Shown here: positions 49,504 to 60,895 of the stretch, piece after piece
Layout of the letters: every line of letters begins with the position of its first letter
How positions within the stretch are numbered: position 1 is the first letter of the stretch
Assembly (NCBI GenBank): GCA_000711775.1
Contig: ARYC01019093.1
Coordinates: 1-64,000, forward strand
Length of the DNA stretch: 64,000 nt
Origin: Oxytricha trifallax
Taxonomy: Eukaryota; Ciliophora; Spirotrichea; Sporadotrichida; Oxytrichidae
Direction: 5' to 3'
Made by a program: the position numbers and the translations under genes
Notes under the pieces: model-generated
The model's database searches: none
Seen by the model: only the letters and a program-made list of their open reading frames with translations
What the model was told of the DNA's origin: nothing

Positions 49504-50130
49504 ATGTCTGATCAGAGTCCTCTGAGTCATTAAATAAATATACAAGTTACAAAAATGGTATCTAACATTTTTATTTTAAAGGGGTTGCAGCTGGTAAACA
49601 GGAGGCATCAACGAACAGGGAGTTCATAAGGTCACACAGAGAGGTGTACAGGATGACAAAAATTGAAGAATTATGAAAAATACGTGAAAATGTTTTAAAT
49701 TAATAAGTATTAGTGTAGACAATTACAGAAATGAAATCCAGAAAAGCTTTATCATCTTTCCAGTACCCTTCATATTTAGCTTCATCTGGTCACACCCCTA
49801 CTTTGTTGTTCCCATATTTTTCTAGTGAGTATTGAGCTGTCGGTCTACTGACGTCGCAACTCCTGCTGGTTAGTAATGCTAAAATATTGAATTCTCAGAT
49901 ATGTTTTTAAAACCTACAAATTTTAGTGAATGACTAGCTGAACATCATCTTAAGTTTTCATTTTATTATAATGCATTTTAATTTTAATTTAAACATTTCC
50001 AATTATTTGCCATAAATGATGACGATGATGACTAAGACGAAACGTTTTCTTAGATATGCTATTTCCATTACTACTTTTACTGTTGTTACTATTATTTATT
50101 CATTCTTAATTTAATTTCAATTTATTAAAA
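49504..50130 (+). pseudogene. small acidic protein with Leu-rich tail, copy 2 (inverted, interrupted)
   Basis: It starts MSDQSPLSHQ, then after an interval GVAAGKQEASTNREFIRSHRE, matching copy 1 at 43750-44010. About 330 bp (about 49665-49995) absent from copy 1 follow. Homology then resumes with an acidic DDDDDQDE run and a LDMLFPLLLLLLLLF tail. One-base indels separate the frames of matched parts. Copy 2 is in opposite orientation to copy 1, so the two flank GT11 copy B as inverted repeats. The insert has a minus-strand segment KYEGYWKDDKAFLDF next to an in-frame TGA. Probably a pseudogene, or an MDS pair with a large IES. Confidence 0.45.
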
Positions 50131-50154
50131 AAAATTTATAATTATATCGCTTTT

Positions 50155-50200
50155 TTATAAGGTGACAAAATAGCACTGTCAATAGTCAATTTAATTATGA
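50155..50200 (-). repeat. degenerate copy of the palindrome right-arm core
   Basis: The ACAAAATAGCACTGTCAATAG stretch resembles the right-arm core of 36771-37208 (ATAAAATAGTACCGCCAATAA). With 49335-49372 it brackets the small-gene copy 2. Confidence 0.35.
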
Positions 50201-52717
50201 ATTTACGATCGAAAAACTATCATATGGATGAAATTAATCGAATTATTATGATTATTAATTAATTCATTTATAATTTTAAGTTTTAATTATTACTACTCAA
50301 TGTTGAACGACGAGAAAGACAAAAAAACGACTTAGTTATCATGAATGCAAATGATGGAAGCAAAAATGGAAAAATTTCAAAAAAAACATATTGAGTTACT
50401 ACTCATTAAGTCGTTTGTGAAATAGATGTTGCAGGTATAACTTTCAGGTGCAATTTAATCGGGAGCTCCAAAAAAAGTAGGGCAGGTAAATATTTCTAAA
50501 ATACCTCTTTAATAATTTATGGCCCCTATTTAATATACAAAAATTAGTAATAATTAATACTGATTATAATAATAGAGATCTCTAAATAAATTTTGATCTC
50601 TTTTATTAATTTCCCTTGCCTTAACTTGAGCAATTCACTCATTCATTTATAATTTTATAACAAAAATTGATTCTGCAATAGCAATATTAATTTAACAATA
50701 CATTGCTTTTCTCATCATTATTTGAATTCTTAGTCCTATTAATAAAAACGAATAGATTTACTTTAGTTAATTTATTAATTTTCAATCAAAAACTTATTAA
50801 AATTAAAAAAAAAGAGATAAATATTAACCTTTACAATATTTTAAAGTCTTTTCAAATTCTTAAGCCTAATTTCCCTTCGTTTATCTAACTCAATCACCTC
50901 ATGCTCTTGCTATGGACCAATCATAACCCTATAAAAAACTTCATTTTTTGGGATAAATTTATAGTTTATAAGAGTAAAATTTTATATGATTTTGGATATT
51001 AATTCTTACTATTTTGTAATGTAAATATTAAAATTCTTATTTGTAGAAATTGTCTCTAGAATTAAAATTTGCTTCGATCCATCAGGTATCGTGATATTTT
51101 ACATATTATCATATATTAAATTAAGTGACTAATTCCAAAATTTGATTTGCAATATTTTAAATATCTCATCTATATTCAACTCCTTAAATTAATTTAGCAA
51201 GTAAAAAAAACTAAGAATGTCAAAAAGTAACTATTAATTTGATGCTTAATTTATTATTTTTAAATCTAAAATTCTAAGGCAAAATGTTTATTTTAAAATC
51301 AATTCTAGGTGTGATAATTTAGGAACCTTTTGTCCAAATAAATCATTTATTAATTAAATAGTCAGCTTTTTTCAAGAATATTAAAAAATTAAATAAAAAT
51401 TTATTTTTAAAAAAACAGATAATTAATATAATTTATCTTTATCGTAAATTAATTAAATTAGAAAATTTTTATCAAATAATATTTATGAATAATTTTTATG
51501 CAATTATGTTATATTATTACTATAAAATTAAAATAAAACATTACAAAGTTTATTGTGGTAAATATAGCTCCTAAGGGACTGATCTACTTGATTTGATAGT
51601 TTTTCTTGAAATGAGAATTGCTTTAATTGGACTGTGATAGCTGTCAGTAATAGTGAAAAGTATATGAAAATCAACTTCTGCTATCCACAACTAAATTGTC
51701 TGGTCGGTAATAAAATAAGTAAATAACATTCATATAATTAATAAAATATATTGGTAAAGTTACCATTTTTTGGAGATCAACTTAATAATATTGTTTAAAT
51801 AGTATTTAACTATATAAAAAAATATAAAATATAATTTACATATGTTTATTGATTATAAATTTTAGTCCTTAAAAGTGTTATGGTAAATAAATATAGCTAA
51901 TAAACAAAAAGATTTTTATATTTAAGTATTCTTATAATTAGTTAATTACGAGCGAATTTTATCGTATTAAAGCTTTTTTCTGACTGATTATTTTGTTGCA
52001 TAACACATTTGAAATACTATAATATTTAATATTTCTATTAAAATTTGATATAAGACTATTCACTTAAAACTTATTTTTAAAGTATTTCCATTTCATATAT
52101 TTATTTATCAATATTAATCAATCAATTGGTATTTTAAATATATCATGCTTTTATAATAATGAAGGATGTTATAATATTTATGACAATTCAAATCATAAGT
52201 TCTTATATCAACTATTACTTTGTTATTAATTTATTTCATAAATTGTTATTTTAATTTAATATTAAACTTATTGTAAATGAATAATATGATTAAAGATCAT
52301 AAATCATTAATTAAATTATTATAAAGTATAATTGATAATTTAAATCATATTTTATGAAATATAAAACTTATCATTATATTGTCAATTTATTAGAAAATAG
52401 TATTTATAATACTAGAAATATTATATGTATTTAATTTATAATTCTTGTATCGTTTTTAAATATAATATAAATCTATGGCTAAACTTTAAAATATTTCCAT
52501 TATATTATTTTATTGAGATTTTAGAAATTAAAAAAAACTTAAAATCTCTTTCAAAAATTATTCTCTATATAAATATTTATTTTAGGTTTCTAAATATTTA
52601 ATATTTTTTATTTATAGAAGAATTTTTTTTGATAATGCTGAACACATTATTAAAATTACATTTGTAAAATTTAATTAAATATCATCTTAAATATACTAAT
52701 ATTTAAATAATTAAGAA
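50200..52717. other. AT-rich spacer with one coding-like fragment
   Basis: Mostly featureless AT-rich DNA. On the minus strand at about 51715-51560 a better-composed open piece reads IAEVDFHILFTITDSYHSPI and continues KAILISRKTI. No family, start or stop can be assigned. It could be a stray MDS. Confidence 0.35.
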
Positions 52718-55228
52718 ATGAAGGGAAATATGTTTAATTACTCATTTTGCCGTAACAAACGTAATTTAGTTTTTCTACTGACTGTTTCAATTTTGTAACA
52801 AACATCCTTGGCATAGTAGTAGTAACAAAGTTACAAGTCCCTCTGTGAAAATTAAGCAGTGAAAAACTGTTTAAAGCCAGAGGATTATTTGCAAATTAGA
52901 TCATAAAAAGTTGGCTATAATTAGATTGCTTTTGATAGCTACAAGAATGATGCGGAAGAGATTTATATTATACAATTATATTTCGATTATATGAATAGTT
53001 ATAATTTTAATGTAAATGCTGTTTTATATAATAAAAATTTAATTTAATCAGAAATTATATAAATTTTAAGAGTCTTTGGAGTATGAGAAAAATAAGTAAA
53101 ACAGAGGTGGTTATTAATCAATAAATTCAGATTTTTTAGACATAGAAACCTCTTAAAAAGCTGTGATAGTTAATATAGAATCTGGCTACGGTTTAGGAAA
53201 TCAAATGTTTAGATATGCGGCTGGGTATTCAATTTCAAAAACATTAGGAGGTGCTGAAATTTGGATTTATGATGGAAATTACACTTAAGAAACCTATGAG
53301 AAGAGAAATTATGGAACTGAAGATAGAGCATTCGCTCTGGACAACTATAACATCAGCTATGCCAGAATACTTAATTACGAGGAGTACGCTTTCTTCATTA
53401 TAATAAAAGTTTAATATTGGGATTTATTTAATGGACCAAAGCATTTCAAAGATAAAAATGTTTTAATTCAATTCATCTAAAAGGCTTAATTTGTGGATGA
53501 CTATCAAGTTTATAATGGAATAGATTTAAATTTTCAATATTTCCATGCTCATGATCATTTTTCCTCTGACATTTATTTCAACAATTCAATAACCGAAGTT
53601 CTTGACATATTATTTACCACTTTTTATTCATAAAATTTTATTTTTTAATTCTTGAGAGCTTGAATCTAAACGACCATGCAATCAAATCTTTGTAAGCCAA
53701 GTCTTCAAAGGAGTCTAATGACTATTTTGAGAAAATTAAGAATTAAATAATTAAGGCTTCTTAGTCTCCTCCTATGACACTCGAACAATTCAAATTGAAG
53801 AATTAATAACAAACTCAATTAATTATATAAAATTTAAGGGTATTTATTTTTTGAATTTTCATATAATTTTCAGAAATAAATTCATTAAGAATGACTCAAT
53901 AATAATTTAATCTCAATATTATTAGATGTCAGATTCAAAAATATGTATTTATAATAGTTAAATTTACTCAATCCAATGCTTAACCTGACTTATTGAAAGA
54001 TTTAATACCTACTTTAAATCCCTATAATTAATTCAAATATCTTATGGTATATTTTATTGTAATTATTATATCCGATTTTGATAACTTTATATTTGAATTG
54101 CTCAAGCTATATTAATAACTTGAAGATATTCCTAATATTAATATTTTATTAGTTTTTAGATTTAATAACTGTCCAGCAATCTGTAATGATGCATGTAAGA
54201 GGAGGAGACTTCAAAAAGAGAAAGAAGAACTTAGTTCTTCCACAAAACTACTATTTTGATGCTTTTGGCAATATTCTTGATAAGTTGTATGAAGATCATA
54301 AGGAGTTTCATAGTTAATATGTATAGCTTATTTTTGAAAAATATGATAAAATCCTGTCTAGTTTAAATTTGTCAACAATACTATATTTTTAATTCATAAA
54401 TATAAATCAAATAGAGTTAGATGCAAAGAATCCTATTTTAAATAAAATTATCAAATAGAGATACCAATCACTCAAGTTTTTTTTAATATAAATTTAATAT
54501 GTTGATATGAATTTTATTAAGTTATTCGTGTTTACAGATGATATTGAGCATTTTTAGACACTTCAAATGAACAGTCCTAATGTGATAATAGTATCTAATT
54601 TAATAACAAATATTCAAATATTAATTTACATCTATAATAAACCAAATATTGTATCAAATAACCTATTGAATAGCTTGTAGGAATTTGAATTAATGAGACT
54701 CTGCCAGCATTTCATAATTGCAAATAGTACTTTCAGTTGGTGGGTAGCCTATCTAGCTTAGTATAAAGAGAAAATTTAAAAATCATTACATTTATGAGAA
54801 TTATGTTTTTTTTAACATTAAAAAATGATATTTGCACCTTCGATTATGATTGGAGATAAGATTTTCAACAAATACGAGCCAAAAAGAGCCAAGTTCAAGA
54901 AAGACATGCATTTTATGGAATAAAGTGTTATAAATACTTATATTAAATACATTTGAATCACCCATATCCATCATCCTGGTTTAACTTGATTATTAAGAGA
55001 CAATCAATATTTATAAATAATAATATTTTAACATCAAAATAGTCGAATTACATAAACATTTTATTTTTTTATGGTATTTAATTAAAGATTAATAATGAAT
55101 AGCCAGCATAAAAGAAACCTCAAAGCGACTAAGTGTTAAGAATGCAATAGAGAAAATAAGAGATGAAAAATTAACAATAAGAAAGATAAAATAACAGGAA
55201 AGTAGTCAGAAATGATGATGATTTGTGA
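52718..55228 (+). CDS. GT11 fucosyltransferase-like gene, copy C, with IESs
   Basis: It starts MKGNMFNYSF and has an N-terminal hydrophobic anchor RNLVFLLTVSIL, as expected of a type II Golgi glycosyltransferase. Landmarks: IESGYGLGNQMFRYAAGYSI (the GxGNQMF nucleotide-sugar loop), VMMHVRGGDF (HxRxGD), [29 protein letters not shown] and a short C-terminal RKVVRNDDDL before TGA 55226-55228, shared with copy D. Six joins are resolved by pointers and frame. The region 54030-54170 just before HVRGGDF is not resolved, and the 54308-54418 and about 54938-54957 intervals are possible further IESs. Same orientation as D, which follows after 174 bp. Confidence 0.8.
52961..53072 (+). other. IES in GT11 copy C, 112 bp, pointer AAGAG
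   Basis: Repeats at 52956-52960 and 53068-53072. Excision joins KNDAEE to SLEYEKNK in frame. Confidence 0.75.
53606..53655 (+). other. IES in GT11 copy C, 50 bp, pointer TTCTTGA
   Basis: Repeats at 53599-53605 and 53649-53655. Excision joins SITEVLE to SLNLNDHA. Confidence 0.8.
53819..53971 (+). other. IES in GT11 copy C, 153 bp, pointer ACTCAA
   Basis: Repeats at 53813-53818 and 53966-53971. Excision joins KNQQQTQ to SNAQPDLLKDLIP and removes an in-frame TGA. Confidence 0.65.
54479..54523 (+). other. IES in GT11 copy C, 45 bp, pointer AAGTT
   Basis: Repeats at 54474-54478 and 54519-54523. Excision joins RYQSLK to LFVFTDD. Confidence 0.75.
54596..54655 (+). other. probable IES in GT11 copy C, 60 bp, pointer GTATC
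   Basis: Repeats at 54591-54595 and 54651-54655. Excision joins NVIIVS to NNLLNSLQEFEL, restoring the spacing seen in copies D and E. Confidence 0.6.
54993..55091 (+). other. probable IES in GT11 copy C, 99 bp, pointer GATTA
   Basis: Repeats at 54988-54992 and 55087-55091. Excision joins SSWFNLI to NNEQPAQ in frame. Confidence 0.6.
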
Positions 55229-55402
55229 TTAAAATATCTCTCTAATTAAATTCAAATTAAACAAATAACATTTAGATATTACTTAGTTTAATTCAACTTA
55301 TGTCAATCATATATATTATCATAAAAATTAAATGATTATGAGATAGTTTTAAACTTTTATAAGTGAGATATTTTCTAGAAAATTGAATTATAAATTTCAA
55401 AA

Positions 55403-58100
55403 ATGAGTAGGAAAATTTAAAGTGGTAAATCTTTGCTATAAAAAGCTATTCCCTTAACTCTCGCTCTAACACTCTTTACATTTCAAATATTTTATTAATA
55501 TTTTATACACAATTTTAATGAATCTTTAGGCTATATTATATTTATAAAGCTCTTCTTGAGTATGAGTGAATTACCTTAAAATGCTTAAGCAATGAAGTCG
55601 ACATGCTAGAATACTAATAAAAACTGTCTTTCAGCCAAGGATTTCGTCACACTTAGAAATTCAGTAAGAAAAGAAGAACCAGATTTCTATGATCCAGAGT
55701 ACAAACAGAAAGTATAAATTAGTTATAATAGAGATAAATTAATGGCATTGTATTTTTAGAATATATGTGAGAAACAAATCTATAAAGTAGTGATAGTGGC
55801 AGCTTATGGGGGACTGGGGTATCAAATGTTTAGATATGCAGCTGCGTATAGTGTGGCTAGACACATTAATGCTTAGATTTGGATTAAACATTTATATTCT
55901 ACATCAATTCTTTCTTTATAATATTTAAAAATTATTATTTAATGGTTTCTATTGTTTATTTATTTGAGTAGAATTTTTTCATTAATATAAATTATTTTAA
56001 AAAATCTAACCATGTATGTATTTATTCAATATTTATTTTTATATTTTAATGGTAAACACTTTTATATACCTGTACTTTATGTGAAATGTATTCTACCTAG
56101 AATTTTATATTCAATATTTAAAATATAAAAGTTCAACAAAATAAATTTAATTCTATTACTCTTTAAGTTATCTTACCAAATATTTACTATATGTTTGCCA
56201 AAATTATAATATTTAAGAATTTTGAGAAAAAGTTTTTCATTAATATTCATATATTTTATAGGAAGGATTTTTGATTTATCATATATAAAGAGGAGTTATA
56301 ATATACTTAGATAAAACATTTAAAATTATTATTTTTTTAGTTAAATTTAATTTATTTTGAGGATTTATTATATAATTATGAAAAAAATATTCGTTTTTAT
56401 TTTTTTTATAATTTTAAAATATTATTAAATATCAAAATCCTATGTAAACTCTAACCAATATTTATAGTATTTTAATTATGGATATACGACCCATCAGACT
56501 ACGAGGATTTGTCTACAGACCGCACATTTGGACCCGAGGAGAGAGATGTGATGATGCTGGATTTCTTCAACATCGAGTACGGCAGAGTAATTAACAAAGA
56601 GGAGCACGACTACTACTTAAATGATGCAGTCAGATTAACAGATCAAAATATCATAAAACCTGAAACATTTGATCATCATCAATACTTCTACATTTAAGAT
56701 AAAAAATATATTATAATTCTGATGAATATAATTTTAGAGAATATTTGTTGTAGTATTGATTAAAGGAAAGATCATTTTTGAATTTCTAAATTAAGTCTTT
56801 AGAAACAGCGTATATTTATACTATAATTTGCTCCCAAATTTGTTCATTAAAAATCCGTTTTAATATTCTATATTGTTTATATAATTTTAAGATCACTTTG
56901 AATATGAGCTTTTCTTCACCCACTTATCAAAAGCCCTAAAAAACAAGATCTACAACCCCTCAAAGATGCACTTAGCTTTCATAGAAGAGCCCGATGAAGA
57001 GCCTTAAGAGACCGTGGAAGACGATCCAAAACTCAAAAAATACAAGGAAAAATAGAAGAAAAACAAAGACTAGAAGAGAGGGAAAAAGGATGCCAGTAAA
57101 AAGAAAGAAAACAAAAAAAAGAAGGAAGTGAAGTGGCAAGATAAAGACAAGGAATTTGAGAAGGAGAAAATGCGAGAGTTGAGCAAGGAGATACTTGGGG
57201 ATATCGATAGGAATGTTATGGTGCATATTAGAGGCGGGGACTTCAAAAACTAGACTGATAAGCTTCTTAGCAATGACTACTATCAAATGTTAAATAATTT
57301 AAATTATAATTTCTTACTTGAGAATAGTAAATAAGTAAAAAGAAAGTTTCTTATATATAAGACGAGAGATATATTGCTATAAATATATTTGTACATAAAT
57401 GGCTTTGGAGAAATTAAGTGCGAAAATACCTCTAAATGAAATGAAATTATACGTGTTTACAGATGACATGGAATACGCCCAAGAATTACCATTTTTAGCA
57501 AAGTACGAATCAGTCACCAATTTTGTGTCAGATTCTAGCAATCAATTGTGCAGTATTGACGAATTTTACCTTATGAGTCTCTTCAAATACTTTATAATTA
57601 ATTAAAAAAGAACTTCTCTATAAATTAAAATACTTGGCTCGACTTTTTAATGCCAAATTTTCCTGCATCTTTTATAATTTGTTTATAATAAATACCAGAT
57701 CATCTCAAACAGTGACTTTAGTTGGTGGGCAGCATTCTTGAATAAAGTTGATGGAGAGACAGTTGTAGCTCCTCTCCCTAAATTTGGAAACGGGTACTTC
57801 GAATCAAATGGGGATGAAGATGCTAGGAATGCAAAAATTGCATATCACAATAATTAATTTTCTTGAAATGAAATAAAAATGTCTAATATAATTTATATTA
57901 GCTAAGTTCAAAAGTGATATAAATTTATAAATTATTGCTAGTATTAATTATTTTAAAGACTATAAAATAAGTACTCCTATCCAGTACCATGGTGGAAAAT
58001 TAATGCCTTCAATGTGGAGAGTACAAATCAGAAATCAACCTCAAAGGATTACAACAAAAAGAAATAGAAAAAGAAAGTTATAGTCAATGATGATTTGTGA
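55403..58100 (+). CDS. GT11 fucosyltransferase-like gene, copy D, five IESs
   Basis: Six segments (55403-55884, 56484-56700, 56894-57289, 57402-57598, 57704-57853, 57971-58100) add to 1572 nt, 523 residues plus TGA, fully open. The N-terminus MSRKIQSGKS is followed by a membrane anchor [19 protein letters not shown]. The catalytic region has [58 protein letters not shown] and a C-terminal [12 protein letters not shown] plus [10 protein letters not shown]. Between the loop and HIRGGDF sits an unusual Lys/Glu-rich stretch of about 70 residues (KYKEKQKKNKDQKRGKKD) absent from the other copies. Predicted to transfer fucose in the secretory pathway; exact acceptor unknown. Confidence 0.88.
55885..56483 (+). 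other. IES 1 in GT11 copy D, 599 bp, pointer TGGAT
   Basis: Repeats at 55880-55884 and 56479-56483. Excision joins INAQIW to IYDPSDYED. Very AT-rich and the longest resolved IES here. Confidence 0.85.
56701..56893 (+). other. IES 2 in GT11 copy D, 193 bp, pointer TTTAAGAT
   Basis: Repeats at 56693-56700 and 56886-56893. Excision joins HHQYFYIQD to HFEYELFF. Confidence 0.88.
57290..57401 (+). other. IES 3 in GT11 copy D, 112 bp, pointer AAATG
   Basis: Repeats at 57285-57289 and 57397-57401. Excision joins SNDYYQM to ALEKLSAK. Confidence 0.85.
57599..57703 (+). other. IES 4 in GT11 copy D, about 105 bp, short pointer AT
   Basis: Excision joins LFKYFI to ISNSDFSWW. The repeat is only two bases as placed, so the ends could shift slightly. 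Confidence 0.7.
57854..57970 (+). other. IES 5 in GT11 copy D, 117 bp, pointer AATAA
   Basis: Repeats at 57849-57853 and 57966-57970. Excision joins IAYHN to [10 protein letters not shown] and removes an early TGA. Confidence 0.82.
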
Positions 58101-58263
58101 AGGAATCATTAACTTAGTTTCAAAATACCAGTTTGATGCTTAATTTAATTCTATCTCATTAATTCATGAAGTTGATTTCATCATTTTCTTAATTAAATTT
58201 CTAAGACTAAATTCGAATAAAAAAGATAGTTTATTAATAAATATTCCTTAATTTACATTAAGA

Positions 58264-59076
58264 TCAATTAAATTGAGGTTGTTAGTCCAAAACTATATTA
58301 TTTTCTTGTGGTTCATCTGGAAAAGGTGTTAATAACAACCACTCTTTGGGATATTTAAAATATATTTAGGTCACTTAATATTATTACCTAAAATAGTATT
58401 TCATTATTTTAAATTCCCTAAGATCTCTATTTAAAACTAGTTTATAGAGAGAATGAATTTCTATATAAATTTAAATTGTAGATATCTGAATATTTAATGC
58501 AACTCAAACAAGAAAGGTGTCTCTAGGTTTTGCTCAAGTTCTCGCCACTTAGCTTTCCTTAACCTTGGAAACGGGGCGATTACTTATTTATCTTTTTTTG
58601 AGGCCAGAGAGAGATAAGCTGCCCACCAACTGAAAGTACTATTTGGAATTATGAAATGTTTGCATAGTCTCATTAACTCAAATTCTTCAAGACTTTTTCA
58701 TAAAATTTATATTCAAAATGTTCGCTTAAATAATTAATAATTTAATGTTTATATGAATAAACTTAACAGACTTTTTATAAGCAATATCGTACAAGATTAA
58801 TATTATTGAAAATTTTTTAAAATAAAAATAAATTATTAAGACTTGTCAAAGATTCATCTGATACTATGACATAATCGAAATTTGCAATAAAAGCTAGCTT
58901 TTTCTCTGCTAATTATATCGAATCTGTGAAAACGAAAAATGTTGCATCTTATACATTTTCTTTCATCATCTAAATATAATATACTATTTACTATAATATT
59001 TTAAATACTTCATCTCGATAGCATTTATGTAATAGTCAATAGGGAAGTCAATTTTGTATCTAACGTATTAAAGTTA
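58264..59076 (-). CDS. GT11 fucosyltransferase-like gene, copy E, 3' half only
   Basis: From 59076 downward it reads [77 protein letters not shown] and [16 protein letters not shown] with TGA 58266-58264. Three IESs are resolved: 58355-58485 (pointer GATAT), 58695-58843 (AAGACT) and 58968-59014 (TTCATC). Homology to C and D begins just after where their HxRGGDF motif would be. The N-terminal half (anchor, GxGNQMF loop, HxRxGD) is not found upstream to 59535 or beyond the TBE. Either the gene is truncated, or the missing MDSs lie elsewhere as in a scrambled gene. Confidence 0.78.
58355..58485 (-). other. IES in GT11 copy E, 131 bp, pointer GATAT
   Basis: Repeats at 58350-58354 and 58481-58485. 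Excision makes [10 protein letters not shown]. Confidence 0.75.
58695..58843 (-). other. IES in GT11 copy E, 149 bp, pointer AAGACT
   Basis: Repeats at 58689-58694 and 58838-58843. Excision makes [16 protein letters not shown]. Confidence 0.82.
58968..59014 (-). other. IES in GT11 copy E, 47 bp, pointer TTCATC
   Basis: Repeats at 58962-58967 and 59009-59014. Excision makes NAIEMKENVQDATFF and removes two TGA codons. Confidence 0.8.
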
Positions 59077-59135
59077 TGAAAATTTTATCATAAATTATTA
59101 ATAAAATAAAAAATTAAATTAAAACGAAATTAAAA

Positions 59136-59489
59136 GGAACATACCCTAAATTCCCACCCAAACTTTCACAAATGAAAACTAACTTAAACAATCTAATATA
59201 CCCCCTCTCTAACCTGTATCGAACACAAACCACAGTGTTAATCTCACTCAAGGCGAACCAACTCACCTACAGGTAATTATAAAACTGGGGGGTGACTGCC
59301 AGACTTATTAAGAGAGAAAGGTCCTGCATTCTTAGAACATGGTACTTATTACTCAGTTTTAAAACTTTCTAGGTCTATTTGAGCAAAGAGTCAAGATCTC
59401 AACAGCCATCCACAGGGCAAATCATTAACTTCCTTACAAGCTGGAAACTAAAAATCAGCTTTCACTCTAATTACTTAAAAAAACCATGA
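59136..59489 (+). other. unassigned open segment beside the TBE
   Basis: At least 117 codons are open in one frame to TGA 59487-59489, with composition much less AT-rich than the neighbouring DNA (text such as NNLIYPLSNLYRTQTT and GQIINFLTSWKLKIS). No ATG-defined start or family. It may be part of another mobile element or an MDS interrupted by the TBE insertion nearby. Confidence 0.35.
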
Positions 59490-59535
59490 AGATTTCTAAG
59501 GAAGCACACAAAAGGTCACTTCAACTTAACAACTC

Positions 59536-59538
59536 ATT
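59536..59538. repeat. target-site duplication ATT, left
   Basis: ATT immediately outside the left terminus, repeated at 63617-63619. Confidence 0.9.
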
Positions 59539-59617
59539 CAAAACCCCAAAACCCATTAATGAGGTTTATAAGTGCTTTGATTTGTAGGGAATTTGTTAGG
59601 GGTTGGGGTTATTAATT
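59539..59617 (+). repeat. TBE left inverted terminal repeat
   Basis: 79 bp; the outer 16 bases are CAAAACCCCAAAACCC. Matches the complement of 63538-63616 except at position 17 (A versus C). Confidence 0.95.
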
Positions 59618-59619
59618 AA

Positions 59620-60684
59620 ATGCGAGACAAAAATAACAAGCTTTTGGGGTCTATTTATGAAGAAGAGTATATAGATTTAGTGTTTAAAATGCGTTATGGA
59701 TGTGATATGTATAGTGAATAAGTCAAACCAGTACTGAACTATAAGTCTATTGCAATGCTCTTAAAGCGTAGTCCATCAACTGTTCGCTCTCACTGCTTGA
59801 AAGCTGTATAATTAAAGCAATAATAGCTGAATTCTTAGCCTAAGAGGAAGTCAAAGTTTCTTTAGAAGCATATTGACTATCTTATTAATGAAAAAACTTT
59901 GAAGTATTGGGCTCACTTCTCTCTCGATTAACGAGCTATTATGTTTCACCGCCAGTTCCCTGAGTTGAAGATCTCTGCATAATCTGTTGCAAACATTTAT
60001 AAACGAAACGGTATCTCTTATAAAGGTGTAAATCGTATCAAGAGAGTAATTGATTTCACTCTGCCATTTTACAACAACAACTTAAATTATATTTATAATT
60101 AAATGCAGAGAGCCTAATAGAATAATATTAAGTTTATTCATGCTGACGAGGCTGTGTTTACCTTCAACACTTTCATCTAGAAATCTTGGTATAAGAGGCA
60201 TAGTAATATAGAAGTATATGACTAGAAAGTCAAGGTATAAACAATGGCAATTCTTGGAGGTATTAGCGAGGATGCTGGTTTAGAAACTTATGTTATTCAT
60301 CCTCGCTCTATTAAGACAGAGCAGTATATTAAGTTCTTAGAGCAGCTGAGAGAGAAGTACCCTGAATAAGAGATTATACTGTTTGTTGATAATCTATCAG
60401 TTCATAAGACAAAAGATACAAGGAAGAGTTATGAACAACTTAGAATAACGGCAGTGTTCAACGTACCTTACAGTCCATAGTTTAATGGAATTGAGTTCTA
60501 CTGGGGTATATTAAAAGGTCATTACAAGAAACTGCTGCTATACCACTTGATGCATGACCTACCTATCGATACAGTCGATTTTATAAAAAGTTCAGCCAAG
60601 AGAGTTGATAATTATTTGGCATAAAAGTGTGCTAAAGAAGGGAGAGTGAATGTATATTAATAAGTTTTAGAATTAAGTTAATGA
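59620..60684 (+). CDS. TBE transposase (DDE, IS630/Tc1-mariner-like), intact
   Basis: 354 residues plus TGA in the ciliate code, matching the size reported for the TBE 42 kDa transposase. The N-terminal part has helix-turn-helix-like text (SIAMLLKRSPSTVRSHCLKA). The catalytic core is IKFIHADEAVFTF (first Asp), EIILFVDNLSVHK (second Asp) and PYSPQFNGIEFYWGILKGHYKK (Glu), read in order. About 20 TAA/TAG codons lie inside the gene, so it can only be made with reassigned stops. ATG lies three bases after the terminal repeat. Likely active during development, excising elements at their telomeric ends. Confidence 0.93.
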
Positions 60685-60895
60685 ATATTTAAGTCACATT
60701 TAAAACTCTTTCGTGGGAGCTGGCTTCTCTTTCTTTTCTTCTACTTCTTGCTTCCCTCCTCCAAGGTTTCTTCTCTTGCTGCCAGCTCCAGCATCTATGT
60801 TCATTGACTCTGGCGGCTAAATATTTGAATAAAGTCTCTTGCTAACTTCATACTTCGTCTGCGAATTCTCTCTCTGTGAAGCATGCTCTATTCCT

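Noticed and set aside
50703-50888. Plus-strand 61-codon ORF
   Set aside because: Leu/Ile/Lys/Asn-rich translation of AT-rich spacer, without motif or homologous copy.
56972-57286. Minus-strand 104-codon hydrophobic ORF
   Set aside because: It is the complement of the Lys/Glu-rich insert of GT11 copy D; Lys codons read backwards give Phe/Leu.
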